From contig BSWB01000007.1 of NCBI GenBank assembly GCA_033239125.1, positions 106,832,082 through 106,896,081 on the forward strand: 64,000 nucleotides of DNA, given 5' to 3'. The notes beneath the pieces are model-generated. The model worked only from the letters and a program-made list of their open reading frames with translations. It ran no database searches and had not been told where the DNA came from. The translations under genes were made by a program, and so were the position numbers. This DNA comes from Fagopyrum homotropicum (Eukaryota; Streptophyta; Magnoliopsida; Caryophyllales; Polygonaceae). This document shows, piece by piece, positions 21,640 through 33,627 of the stretch (the first letter of the stretch is position 1; every line of letters starts with the position of its first letter).

Positions 21640-22250
21640 CTTTGTTGATTTTTCCGCAGGGGCGGCTGAAGGATGCGCAGGGGTGGCGAGGCGCAGGGGC
21701 AGCAACTTGCAAGCGCAGGGGCGGGAGAAGTGAAGGGGGGCGATTTCTGACAGCAACGAAGGTGGTGGAGCTGGGGGGTCATTTTGTTGGCTTCTTTCTG
21801 GCAAAGATTTCGCCGGAGGTGATGGGTAGTGGAGGGAGGAGAGTGTGATGGGAAAAGGGTTGTAGGATTAGGGTTCTGAGGGAGGTGTTGATGGGGAGCG
21901 GGGGACAGTGGCGCAGGGGCGTCGGCTGGTGGTGGTGGTGTTGTCTTGGTGGCGCAGGGGTGTGAGGGAGGCGTTTTTGTGAGACTTCCGGTGAGGGCGC
22001 AGGGGCGTTTGTGAGAGGGGGAGAGACGCGGGGTAGATGAGGTGATAGGGGGAGATTGGCGGGATAGTTGTAGGTTATTTTTGGGAAGTGTATTTTTTTT
22101 TCTTTCCTTTATAAAACCGCAGGGGCGGGAACTTGTCACCGCGGGGGCGGTGACAAGGAAGAGGAAGGCGCAGGCTCAGCGCCGGGGTGGCGCTGGGCAG
22201 GGGTGTCACCGCAGGGGGCGGGAACACTAAGCCGCAGGGGCGGTTTTCTT
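21640..22250 (-). repeat. CGCAGGGGCGG motif array in the spacer of D
   Basis: At least twelve copies of the motif or one-mismatch variants lie between gag and ORF1, for example at 21654, 21682, 21697, 21713, 21912, 21953, 21998, 22118, 22140, 22206 and 22232 (positions approximate to a few bases). Spacing is irregular and flanks are unrelated, so these are dispersed motifs, not a tandem repeat. Confidence 0.85.
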
Positions 22251-22267
22251 GATAGAGACTCCTCTTC

Positions 22268-23509
22268 TTATTCCTTCGGGTTGCCTCCCGAACAGCGCCT
22301 TTGTTTTATGTCGTTGGCTCGACGTAAGGGTTGAGCCTCCTCCAGCATCACCTTGGGGTTGATTACTGTTTGGGAAGGCAATCCTCTGGAAAATCTTGTT
22401 TCGATCCTTGTTATGGCTTCCGCCATTTGCCCAACCTGTTTTTCAAGGTTCTTGATGTTGGATTCCGTTATTTGGACATGAGTAGCAAAATGCTTAGTCA
22501 AAACCTGTAACATATCCTCAGTTGATTGATACTTACCTTGTCGGGGCTGCTGTTGTTGGTTTTGTTGATCCCTCCAACGAAAGTTCTGTTGATCATGCTA
22601 GTTTGGCATGAAATTCTGCGCGTAAGGATCATTCCTAGGCCTTTGTTGTTGTGGCTGTCCGTAACCCACTGCATTCACCATTGCATCATCATCCTGCACT
22701 TGGGGACACACGTCTGTTGGGTGATATGGGTCAGCAAAAACTCCACATGCCTTTAGCTGTTGTGGGGTTCCCATAAGTGTTAATCTCTTCACCATTTCCT
22801 TCAGTTCCGCAAGCTCATTGGAGATCTCACTCTTCCCGGAATTCACAACATGAACACCTCTCTTGGAAGAAGTCCTTCCAAAGTTCCGGGTTCCTTCCGC
22901 TAGTTCCTGTATCTTTTCAAAAGCAAGGTTAGGGGTAGAGTTAAGAATGTTACCTCCACAAGCCGCATCGACAATCCTCCTTTCGGTGTCAAGCAAGCCA
23001 TTGTACAAGTACAAGACTAGATCCTGAGTTGAATATCCATGAAAAGGACAGCTGGATCGGAGGCGTGCAAACCGCTCAAAGTACTCATAAAGAGTCTTGT
23101 CCGCCTCTTGCTCGATGTTGCTTACAGCTTTCTTCAAGCTATTGGCCTTCTTGGCTGGGAAGTATTTCTCCAAAAACGCCTTGTGGAGATTCTCCCAAGT
23201 GTCGATGCTCCCGGAAGAAAGGTGATAATACCAATCATCTGCAGCATCTTTGAGTTTGAAGCCGAATTCCCTCATCTTGATTTGCTCTTCGGTAATGTTG
23301 GCCGGCTTCATGCTCATGCACACGGTATGGAACTTCCCAAGGTGCTTGATGGGGTCCTCACCACTTAACCCATGGAAAGATGGGAGCAAGTGAATGAGAC
23401 CCGGCTTGAGCTCGAAGTTGATTCCTTCTCCTATTACGGGTATAGTGACCGCAAGAGGGTGTTGAGCCAAAGTCGGCTGAGTGAGTTGACGAAGGGTACG
23501 GTCAGCCAT
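22268..23509 (-). pseudogene. gag: Athila gag of D, broken by one TAG and truncated before protease
   Basis: Starts MADRTLRQLTQPTLAQHPLA and holds the gag core (FELKPGLIHLLPSFHGLSG, FLEKYFPAKKANSLKKAVS, YEYFERFARLRSSCPFHG). A single zinc-knuckle-like block near 22700-22740 reads CGVFADPYHPTDVCP; the second Cys of a CX2CX4HX4C knuckle is missing. The stop TAG at 22598-22600 interrupts the frame, which continues in phase to 22268 and includes a coiled-coil-like stretch (NIKNLEKQVGQMAEAITRIE). After NPK (about 22352) the sequence changes to the post-integrase spacer, so protease and all of pol are deleted. This gag is a different lineage from that of B, G and H. Confidence 0.88.
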
Positions 23510-23657
23510 TTCTTGTTAGAGTTGTTGTCTACGTCGCCGGATGTGTGTCCTCTAAATTTTTGGATCAAAGGGAACAAATCCGGAGTTAGTAGCACGGGTT
23601 TGGACCATAAAAATGGTCCAAACCAATAATCAATAATAAAAATAAATATAACTAAAC

Positions 23658-23675
23658 TCCCCGGCAACGGCGCCA
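23658..23675 (-). other. Primer-binding site of D (tRNA-Asp type)
   Basis: The minus strand reads TGGCGCCGTTGCCGGGGA, identical to B, G and H, five bases from the LTR end (AGTCA). Confidence 0.95.
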
Positions 23676-23680
23676 AAATT

Positions 23681-25188
23681 TGACTAAGGACTTTTCCTAA
23701 GGTCGTTTATATCCTGTCAAAATAATTTCCGAACTCAACACTAAAGCAAGTATAGTGATTAAGTAAGGGTCGAACCCAAGAGAGTTTGTATTTTTATTAA
23801 ATTCAATTATTAATTATGGGATAAAGTAACAAAAAGGGGGGTTTTGGAATGAATTGATGCACACAAAACTAAGAAGCAAGTAAAAGATATTGATAAGATG
23901 ATGATGAGTGAATCTACACTAGGTTGATTCTTAGCATGCGATACTACTTTGGTGAGTTTCTTTTATAAGTTTAAAGTAATGTTCCCGTCTTGATCATATG
24001 TATGTGTTGAGCCAACCGGCATCAACACAACTTAACAAGTTAGTGTTCCGTAAACCTACAAGAACAAGTCACAAGTTAGCTTTCAAGCAAAGACTAAGGG
24101 ATATAAAGAGGAGATTAAAACCGTTAAACTAATCTTTATAATTGTGTTTCTTTTCCTTCAAGCAATTACAACCCATTATTACTTAAAGGTTACTACTAGA
24201 CTAAAGATCCGAACCCGGAATCTATTAATCCTAGTTGTTTGCATGCACTTAGAACCTAAGGTGATCAATCTTAAGTGATAATGAAAACATGCAATTTAGA
24301 TTATTGAAGCTCAAGAAACACAAAACATTATTGAACAAAACTTATATTAAAAGGGAACTTACAACCAAAGTAATAATGCAGCCTCAAATCAACCCAATGT
24401 AGCAAGGAAACTTAGAAGCTCATTACAAAGGAAGCAAGAGAGAATAAAAGTGGGAAAATGATGGATGATTCTATCAATCAACCATGGGTCTATTTATACT
24501 ACAAATGGCACTAAATGGGAGTAAATGGCCGGCCAAAACAGCCACCTTTAATGTCATAAAAGTGGTGTAAACAGCCGGAGTAAAGCCTTTGTCGCTGAAC
24601 CGCAGGGGCGGCCTTCAGATCCGCAGAGGCGGTTCAGGCGAAAACGTTTGATCTTTTTCGTGTCCGCAGGGGTGGCCTGGCAGTTCCGCAGGGGTGGATC
24701 ATTGATGATCTTCAAACGCCTGACTCTTCAACTTTCTATCTCTTCAAATGCCGAGCCACAGGGGCGGACCAGTGTCAACGTCGGGGTGGTGACACTGACT
24801 CTTCAGCTTCACAGCTCCACAGGATGAGACGCAGGTAGAGGCGCAGGGGCGCCGGTCTTTGCTTCTTTAGGATAAGTCACCGCAGGGGTGCCAAGGAGTG
24901 ACGCAGGGGCGGCGACAGTTTTCGTTCCTAGCGATGGCGAAGACGCAGGCTGCGCTCCAGAACGTGGTGTCACCCGCAGGGGCGGTGACACTGCTCCGCG
25001 GGGGTGGTGATGCAACAGAAGCTTTGCTTCGTGAATGGTATTCAGCTCCCAAGTGCTAAAACTCCTCTTTTATCTTCTTTTAGTCTTCTTCTTCTGGATC
25101 AAGGAGTTAGTAGCATAAACCGACTCTAATGTGATAAAAAAAAAAGACTCTAAAACTATCCTAAATGATAGTGATTCCATCACCTATC
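23681..25188 (-). mobile_element. 5' LTR of D
   Basis: 1,508 bp, near-identical to 18067-19554. The motif cluster at 24598-25010 has about eleven copies of CGCAGGGGCGG or variants and is better preserved than in the other LTR, where several copies show C-to-T change to CGTAGGGG. One motif pair at 24600-24630 is absent from the left LTR. Confidence 0.92.
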
Positions 25189-25193
25189 ATTCA

Positions 25194-26419
25194 CATATGC
25201 CAAAAATACGAAGAAAGAAAAGAAAGAAAAGAAACTCAAAAAGTTTTATCCAGACAAGGGTCAAAATATAGAGAAAACACAATAATTTATCTTACTTCTC
25301 ATGCACAAAAACATATATTATTGAAAGTACAAAATACAGATCATATATCCATCTTCGGTCCTATTACTACTATTTCATTTTGTCCCTAGTTCAAAGTACA
25401 ATACAGATTATACATGTTTAGATTCTATCATTTCGTTATTGTTTTATAATAGGGTGAATTTTCTATGCAACATTATGTCACAAATATTGCTTAGTATATA
25501 TCCCAACGATAAGTAATTAAGTATATAGCAGCTTTTTGATAAGAAAAAAACTAATTTGTCCTTATTTAATATATCAACTTTCCTTAATATGTTACAAGAT
25601 TTTGTATTTAATTCTTGTATATGAATTCTAGCTACAAGAAATAATCAAATCAGTTGTTACTGGAAAAATAATCTAATAATATTTTTGAGTTATTTTTATC
25701 CAATATAATAATTGTGTACACGAAATTAGTTACAATAATTCTTGTACAAGAAAATTAATGTACAAGAAAAAAATTCAAATATCATAATTAACGTATATTT
25801 ATAATTTTCAAAAGAAGAGTAAATTGTGGGATTCAACATGTCCGGTTGGTATTAGGGTGGGAGGGAGGGACTATCATTGGATCAGTTTCATCCAATTTCC
25901 TCTTCATAATATCCCTAGTTAACTTTCGAAAGTCTAAATTATTTTCCTTGGTTTCAAATTTATCATTCCGTTGAGTGGATGTTAAGTTGATTTCTTAAAC
26001 TCTTATTGTCAGTTTGGTTCCATTGTTGCATGTGTTCCATTTCTAATAATGCCCCTTCAACAAAAGAAGTAAAAATAAAAAATCAAACAAGTTTGATGCT
26101 TTTGTAAAACAAAAGATTATGAATGAGAAATATAATTTATAATTAGGATATGGAATAAGAACATGCTATTTAGGTCCTCAACCCAAACATAAATTATGAT
26201 ATGGAATAAGAACATGCTATTTAGGTCCTCAACCCAAACACCAAAAATAATATCAAGATATACCTTCACTCCGATAGGCATTAACTTGCCTTTTTATGTG
26301 GATTATCTCTATTTTTGTTGGTTTGATCTTGATAAATGGTGTGCTCTTAACATAAAAGTTATCCTGACAATATAAAATAGAGATTCTTCAAAGATTATCA
26401 TAATATAGTACTTCAAACA
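25194..26419. other. Old host DNA between D and E, with a 51-bp tandem duplication
   Basis: AT-rich, no supported gene. A 51-bp unit (GATATGGAATAAGAACATGC and on) occurs twice in tandem at 26141-26191 and 26192-26242. A short minus-strand stretch at about 26285-26370 after TATATTGTCAG could be an exon relic (DNFYVKSTPFIKIKPTKIE), but I do not recognise it. Confidence 0.6.
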
Positions 26420-26424
26420 ATCCT

Positions 26425-28160
26425 TGTAACACCCCAAGTTCTGGGAACTCGGAGCGTTACGGGCTAAGACCTCACAAAGGGTCTCAACCCTTAGAGTAGC
26501 AATGACACAACAGATCTTACAACAAGGCAAAGAAAAATAAAACCAAAAATTCTAATAAAGCTAAAGGTTTAAACAAAGGAAGCATAAAAGACTCGTAGCC
26601 GAGTTCAAAACAAAGTGAAAACAACAACTAAAATATAAACCCGATCCCGTCCTATAATGTACGGGAACCCCGGCTGACCACACCGTCCGGATCACTCAAG
26701 ATCACCTGTATCCTGCAAGGCATCTACAACATCGGTATAAACCATTAGCAAACATTCTAGATATCAAAAAGACATTAAAGGCACAAACACACATAAGGTA
26801 ATATAAACACATAACATGCTCACACTCAGCCGGTTATTATCTTTCATTATGTTATCCAATTACTAATTCAACTTATGGTTGTTACACGAGAATCGCTGCG
26901 ATCTCGCCTCTGTCCCCTTTCACCAACAGGAATAGAACGTATGCATCCTTCCGTCACCTATTGGACTGGTCGCAAGAGCACCTCCCAGTTTCCTCATTCT
27001 GAACTAGACAAGCGGTAACCGCCCGGTTATAATACACTTGGGCCAATTACGGTTATAAAAGTGAATCCTAGTTTCGGTTATCAGTTATAGCAATAAACAA
27101 CAACACAACAAGCCAAATTGATCAAACTAATATATGGAATGCAGCTAAGTCAGTCCAAGGGACTTACCTCACTCGAAGGTAACTCAAACGATCAGAGAAT
27201 AACTCAATTTCCCTCAAGAAAAGAGTAAGGAAAGCCTGTTCACACAAGGCATCACGAATCAGGAACGAAACGGTTTCTAGAAGTCTATAACTTCTAGTCT
27301 CGATGATCTCTAATAGATCTCCACAAGTTAAGGTCCCAACGTTAGTCTTACAGAACACTAAGGGTACACAACAACATCAAGAGGCAAGGAAAGGAACGAG
27401 GAAAGCAAGGAAGCAGCTCACCAAATACGGAAGCTACTGCCGATAAACCGTAGGGGCGGCAGACAGAGGGGCAGGGGCGGCAGAACAGGCAGCCGCAGGG
27501 GCGGCTCTGTGCAGGCGCAGGGGCGGGTTTCGGTTCAAAATCACTGTCGACTCCTTCCACAGCAAGGAACACAACAAGGTTAAGGCTTGCTTCTCTCAAC
27601 ACTCCGCACACGTCACAACTCAACCAAGGGAACCTGTGAACATCAAAGGATCAACAACGGAACGCTCCACAAGAATCAAGAATAAAACTTGATTCTTGGA
27701 GAAGAAGAAAAGAGAAAATGAAGGGAGAAAACGAAATGGAAGGAGACAGCATGCAGCAACGCATGAACATGAGGAAGAAACAAAGGAAGATGTACTTACA
27801 CGTTCAACAAGATCACAGGAAGCAAGGGAAAACGGCTGCAACTCTCAAGGTTGAAGAAAAATGTAAACAAGAAACGGAAAAAAAGAAGAGAAGGCGGGAT
27901 TGTATTGAAAAGGGGTGCAAAGATAGAAAGAAGGACGTTATAGGGTTAGGAATAAGATAGGAAAGCCGATCCATAAGATAGAAGATCGGATCTTCTATCT
28001 ATGGAAGGAAGTTAAAACGAACGAAAACATATCAGGCGGGATCTATGGCGAATCCACAAGGGCGGATTGCCCTGCCGCCACGGCGGTGATAACCAAGGCT
28101 TGCCGTTGGGGCGGCCTTCTTCACCGTGGGGGCAGTGAAGGCGAAAATTGGGGTCTTACA
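26425..28160 (-). mobile_element. 3' LTR of E
   Basis: 1,736 bp. A cluster of CGCAGGGGCGG-type motifs lies at 27455-27525 and a degraded cluster at 28055-28135. A terminal inverted repeat like that of element A is visible in degraded form near 26430-26460. Confidence 0.92.
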
Positions 28161-28328
28161 TCAGATCTCCCTAAAAAGAAGTTTTGCCCCAAACTTGCAA
28201 CAAGCGGAAAGATCAAATAACAACAATGCAGAAACACGGAACTCAACTCAAATATTCCCATTTGGGGCACAAAACTCAAAACGTCACAAAGCGTGCACAA
28301 CACAACAACGAAAACTAAAACACAACAA

Positions 28329-31300
28329 CTACGCTAAAGGTACATCAAGCTCAACATAAAACTCCGGATAGTTCCTTTGGATACTATCATTCGTCTGGCA
28401 ATTCGCCTCATCAGCTCCTCGCATCGACCACAGAATCTTCATCATCGGTATGTCCTTCGAACGCAAGCGCCTCATACTACGCTCTAAGACAGCTACCGGA
28501 TGCTCCACGAACGTATGGTCTGGCTCGACCACTATCCTCATGATTGACGATGTGTCTCAGATCTGGTATGTACTCCCATAGCTGAGACACATGGAAGACT
28601 GGGTGAACACCCTCAAGTCTCGGTGGCAAAACAAGTCTGTATGTTGCCTCTCAAACTCGCTCAAGACTCTTGAAAGGTTCGACATATCTGGGACTGAGCT
28701 TTCCCTTGATTTCGAAGCTTTTGACACCTCGTGTAGGAGATACTCTCAACCAAACCTGAGCTCTAACTCTGAACTCTAGAGGTCTGCACCTCTTATCTGC
28801 ATAAGACTTTTGGCGACTCTATGCTGCTATCATCCGCTCTCGGATCACTGCCACTCCAACCATATCATCCTGAATCTGCTCAGGTGCTACACCGCTAGCA
28901 CTGATCGGCTCGTCCCAACACAACGGGGTACGACATCTCTGTCCGTATAAAGCCTCATAAAGAGCCATCCTGATCGAAGCATGCCAACTATTGTTATACG
29001 AAAATTCCACTAAGGGAAGGTGATCTGGTCACACCTATCCCTAGTCTAACACGTAGGCTCACAACATATCCTCCTAAGTCTAGATGGTCCGCTCCGACTG
29101 ACCATCGGTCTAAGGATGATAAGCAGTCGTGAATTACAAACTCGTACCTAGGACGGCATGCACTTGTTGACAGAATCTCGAGGTGAACCGTCCGTCTCTA
29201 TCAAAGACTATAGTCCTAGGTACTCCGTTAAGTCTCACTATCTGCCTAGTGAACTCTTTTGTTAATCAAATTACCGTCCACGTTTCCCTGATCGGAATGA
29301 AACGTGTGGTCTTCGTTAGTCGATCTACTGTAATCCAAATAGTATCAAAACCTAGACTCGGTCTCAAATTGGTCACAAAATCCATCGAGACGTCTTCCCA
29401 ATTCCACTAAGGGACGAGGAGTGGGTGTAATCTCCTCCTGGTCGGTGATGCTCGATCTTGACCTACTGACAAGTTGCACCCCGAGCTACATATCTTGTGA
29501 TGTCTGGCTTCAGACCTCCCCAATAGAAAGAGTGTTCGATATCCTGATACAACTTACTCGCACCGGGGTGCACTGAGTAAGGTGAAGAATGAGCCTCCTG
29601 AAGGATCCGCTATCTCAACTCTCGATCTGAAGGAACACATACACGCTCCTGGCGTCTCAAGATCCCATCGGCACCGTTGCAAACTGTGGCACCTCTCCTT
29701 GAGACATCCGGTCTCGGATCTGTGTCATAGCTGGGCAACTCTCCTGCTTCTGTCGGATCTCTACCAGCAGATTGGGTAAAATCTCTACGGTGGACAACTA
29801 GCTTCCGGAATCCAGAAAGTGTATATCTACTTCTATCCATGCAAGGTCTCCCTGTAAATGGGGCTGAGCTATCAGCCTAGCGATCGCCATCTCCCGGGGA
29901 GTCTTCCTACTGAGGGCATCATCTACCACATTCACCTTCCCCGGGTGGTATAAGATCTCAAGGTCGAAGTCCTTGATCAATTATAGCCATCTCCTCTGGC
30001 GGTTATTCAACTCCCGCTAAGTGATATATACTTCAGACTCTTATGATCCATGAATATTTGACACGTAGCTCCGTACAAATAATGCATCAGATTCTTCAAA
30101 GCGTGAACAACAGTAGCCAACTCCAGTTCATGGGTAGGGTAATTCTCCTCATACGTCTTCAGCTGTCTCGACGCGTAAGAAATCACCTTGCCCCTTTGCA
30201 TCAGAACACATCTCAAGCCAAGCTTGAACGCATCATTGTAAACCACAAAGTCCTTGATGCCCTCTGGCTGAGCTAAGATATGAGCAGAGGTCAACCTCTT
30301 CTTCAACTCCTCGAAGCTCTACAGGCATGGCTCAGACCATACAAATCTCATAGACTTCCTCAGCAAGGAAGTGAAAGGTCGGACGATAAATAAAAAGCCC
30401 TCCACAAAACGCCGGTAGTAGCCCGCCAATCCTAAGAATCTGAGTACCTCCTTGACGTTTTTAGGAGGCAACCATGATGCTACTGACTCGATCTTCTCCG
30501 GATCTACCTTGATCCCTTTAGCCAAAACGATGTGACCAAGAAATACTACCTCGGACATTCAAAACTTACACTTAGAGAGCTTGGCGTAAAGCTCTCTATC
30601 CGCAGGACTTGGAGTACGATCCTCAAGTGTCATGCATGCTCCTCTCTACTACGAGAGTATACCAGAATGTCATCTATGAAGACAACTACAAACTGGTCTA
30701 GGAAGTCGAAGAAGATGTTGTTCATCAACTCCATGAAAACTGTGGGCGCATTCGAGAGCCCGAATTGCATCCCTACAAACTCGTAGTGTCCATACCTGGT
30801 CCGAAATGCCGTCTTAGCTATGTCCTGCTCCCTCACCCTCAGTTGGTGATATCCGGATCTCAAATCCATCTGCGAAAACACTGAAGCTCCATGCAGCTGA
30901 TCCAAAATATCTTCGATACGAGGCAATGGGTACATTCTTGATTGTCACCTTGTTAAGCTCTCGGTAATCGATACATAACCTCATCGACCCATATTTCTTT
31001 CTGACGAAGCGAACTGGTGTGTCCCAAGGAGATATACTAGGGCGGATGAAGCTGTTTTCAGCTAACTCCTCGAGTTGCTTCTTCAACTCAAGCATCTCGA
31101 TAGGCGTCATACGGTAAGGAGCCTCTGATATGGGTCTCGTACCGGGCTCTAGATCAATGCCAAAGTCTACACTCCGCTGTGGAGGAAAACTTGATGGCTC
31201 TCTGAAAACATCGGAAAACTCGTAAGCTACTAGAATCTCCTCCAAAGCTAGACTCGTACTATCCTTCATGGCATAGCACCAAAAAATCCTCGCAACCTTG

Positions 31301-31660
31301 TCCGATAAGTCTTGCAGCTCGGACTGCGCTGATGACTATACCGGTCTTCTCGAGATCCCATCCTCGGAAAATCTCCACATGGACAGACTATGTAGTTACC
31401 GTCATTGTCCTCTTGCCGATGTCCAAAACTGCTCGATGTCGAACCATCAAATCCATGCCCAAAATAACTTCTTCATGTACTAAGTACATGACGAAGAAGT
31501 CAGCTGGCCAATTGCAACCTCCCAATCTAATAGGGCAATCGCGAACCTCTCGTGTACCTCTAATCTTACCCTTGGCGGGCAATCCTATAAAGAAGGGTTT
31601 CCCCTCTACGGTAACTAAGGCCAATCTATCTACGCAAGCATTAGATATAAAAGAATGCAT
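28329..31660 (-). pseudogene. pol: Decayed pol of E: protease, RT, RNase H, integrase, chromodomain
   Basis: Fragments in order on the minus strand: protease 31388-31660 (HSFISNACVDRL, ILGMDLMVRHRAVLD); RT 30319-31269 (FRLCIDYRELNKVTIKN-like, FSQMDLRSGYHQLRV, VVVFIDDILVYSRS with the FIDD box at about 30660-30680); RNase H 29798-30306 (YASRQLKTYEENYPTHELEL, HPGKVNVVDDALSRKT); integrase tail 28819-29010 (EFSYNNSWHASIRMALYEAL, YGQRCRTPLCW); chromodomain 28329-28541 (PVAVLERSMRRLRSKDIPMM, YPEFYVEL). Many stops and frameshifts separate the pieces. The chromodomain, which in this family guides integration to certain chromatin, has an altered Trp/acid core (ANCQTNDS where relatives have a WEPE-like stretch). 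Confidence 0.88.
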
Positions 31661-31899
31661 AGCACCGGTATCAAAAAGAACTCTGAAAGACCATTAATAT
31701 GGATGGTACCTGTGGTCGCTAGCGTTGTCGGCTCTACAACACTCCTCAACTCGTAAACTCTAGTTGATGCATCTCTAGTGTTTGTAGAACCACCAACTCG
31801 TCCCCTACCTCTCCCTTGTCCCAGAGTGGAACCCTGAAGAGTGGTAAAACCAGGAACTCTCGGCTTTTGTTGCTAATATTGAGGTCTCCGACGACCTCC

Positions 31900-33328
31900 T
31901 ACAACGCTAGCAGGTGAAGATCCCTGCTGAGATAGTGCCTTGCCCTGTCGGCAAAATGCATTTTTGTGTCCCGGCTTGCCACAAGAGAAGCAAGTCATTG
32001 GATTCTTCTTGCAGCCAACTCTCATATGTCCGACACCTCCGCAGTTAAAGCATTGTCGGAACCTTGTACCGACTGCTGAAAACTAGAACGTCCCGGCGTT
32101 TGACTACGCCCAAATCCCGATGCTTCAGCCTCAACACTAGCTAGCCCAGTCCTATGCCTCTTCTCAAGACCTCCTGTCTAAGAAGCTCTCATCTGACCCG
32201 GTCGGTCTCTCTCATAAGCAGATGCTCTATCTTGATAGTCCGTCAAGGAGTCACAACGGAAACCAGCAAGATAAGAGCGAGTAGACTCTCTCAACCTCCG
32301 AGAGAAAAGGTTAACATGTTGATCCTCAAGTGGTACAGAAGGGCCTAACAAAGACAACTCCTCCTGAAACTTGCTGACAATATTAGAAATAGGAAGATCC
32401 TCGAATCCAACCTCAAGGAAATCCTAAAGATGGTCCCACCTAATAGTTGCAGGGCAGTAGCGATCCTTGATCACCGCCTCCATCTACTCATAACCGGTGA
32501 CCTTACTACGAGCTGTCCTCCACTAGGAATGAGCTTGATCCTTAAGCAGCGTATGTGCTATGTCGACTCGACGTCCCTCTAGGCAACTGATCGCCTCCAT
32601 AGCAAACTTTAGTCGTCCTAGCCACAACTCCACCTCTGGTCCCACCTCATAGCTGCAGGGCAGTAGCGATCCTTGATCACCATCTTCATCTGCTCATAAG
32701 CGGTGACCTTACAATGAGCTGACCTCCACCAGGAATGAGCTTGATCCTTAAGCAGCGTATGTGCTATGTCGACTCGACATCCTTCTAGGCAACTGATCGC
32801 CTCCATAGCAAACTTTAGTTGTCCTAGCCACAGCTCTACCTCTAGTCCAGTCTTCCCCATGAAGGAAGCAACCTTCAGTTGGTTGAAAGCATTCAACCAA
32901 CAGTTGAGCCTCGGCTCTCTCACCTCATCCAGTTCTCAAACAACCTCAACAACTCTAGTAGGAGGGACAACGACCTGTGTAACTCTCTGTGAAACCTAAG
33001 TTGATCTCGCGGGAACTGGTGGTGCTGGTGCAGGTCCTCCAGTCCTGATAGCCTCCTCAACTCTCTACACATAGTCGCGATATGTAGAAGCTACTATATA
33101 CACTTGACCGGACTCCGTCGACTGCGCTCTTTGTGCTCCGGACCTAGCGGCGGTCTTGTTCTCAACCTTGAGGACAACACTCTCAACAACTTCCTCAACG
33201 AACGCCTCAGCGATAGGCGGATCAGCGATTGGGGTCTGGCCCCGACCTCTAGCTAGTGGAGGTCTCCCTACACATCCTTGTCCACGGACGGCAGGTGGAA
33301 GAGGTGGTCGGCCTCTTTCTCGCCCCAT
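31900..33328 (-). pseudogene. gag: Decayed gag of E with two CCHC zinc knuckles
   Basis: Starts MGRERGRPPLPPAVRGQGC at 33328, the usual Gly/Arg/Pro-rich Tekay gag head. The capsid region is readable at 32618-32923 (VELWLGQLKFAMEAISCLEG, DQAHSWWRS). Two knuckles lie at about 31960-32062: CFNCGGVGHMRVGC and CFSCGKPGHKNAFC, both with all four zinc ligands. A 206-bp tandem duplication (32432-32843) within the capsid breaks the frame. Confidence 0.87.
32432..32843 (-). repeat. 206-bp tandem duplication in gag of E
   Basis: The phrase GGTCCCACCT begins copies at 32432 and 32638, and the two units align to the end, for example CAGCGTATGTGCTATGTCGA in each. 206 is not a multiple of three, so the duplication shifts the gag frame. 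The copies differ at about a dozen or more positions, so it is not recent. Confidence 0.93.
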
Positions 33329-33610
33329 AGCAAATGTATCTCTAGTATACGCCTTCTACGATAGGGATATATAGATATATAAGGTCACGCTATAGCTAAA
33401 GCAGAAATCCAAAAAAATCACATAAAGGCCAACACAAAAGAAACTACGATGCTGAGATCCACGGAGGTAGTAGTGGTCTCCCGTACATCTATCTCGGACC
33501 GACAAGTTTAAAACAAAAAAACCCCTTTTGAAAATGTAGACCCCTTGCAGCTTCTGTTTATTTATCCATCCAACCTTTAGAACATTTTGAGTGCCATTGT
33601 TGCCAACCTA

Positions 33611-33624
33611 GAACTCTGATACCA
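33611..33624 (-). other. Primer-binding site of E (tRNA-iMet type)
   Basis: The minus strand reads TGGTATCAGAGTTC, the initiator-Met primer site typical of chromoviruses, three bases after the 5' LTR. Confidence 0.9.
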
Positions 33625-33627
33625 TAT

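Larger units (their letters stand above)
18067..25188 (-). mobile_element. Element D: complete non-autonomous Athila-like element (gag + ORF1, no pol)
   Basis: Two LTRs (18067-19554 and 23681-25188) enclose 4.1 kb. The target duplication is TTCAC at 18062-18066 and 25189-25193, so the insertion is intact. Internally, right to left: tRNA-Asp primer site, gag, a motif-rich spacer, ORF1, and a purine-rich tract GTATGGGGGAGTT next to the left LTR. There is no protease, RT, RNase H or integrase: gag joins directly to the post-integrase spacer near 22351. D would need proteins from a relative to move. The LTRs differ at a few percent of positions by eye, so D is younger than E. Confidence 0.93.

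Noticed and set aside
18985..28135. CRISPR-like or satellite reading of the repeated GC-rich motifs
   Set aside because: Spacing is irregular, units are only 11-12 bp, and the flanks belong to LTRs of plant retroelements; no leader or cas genes.
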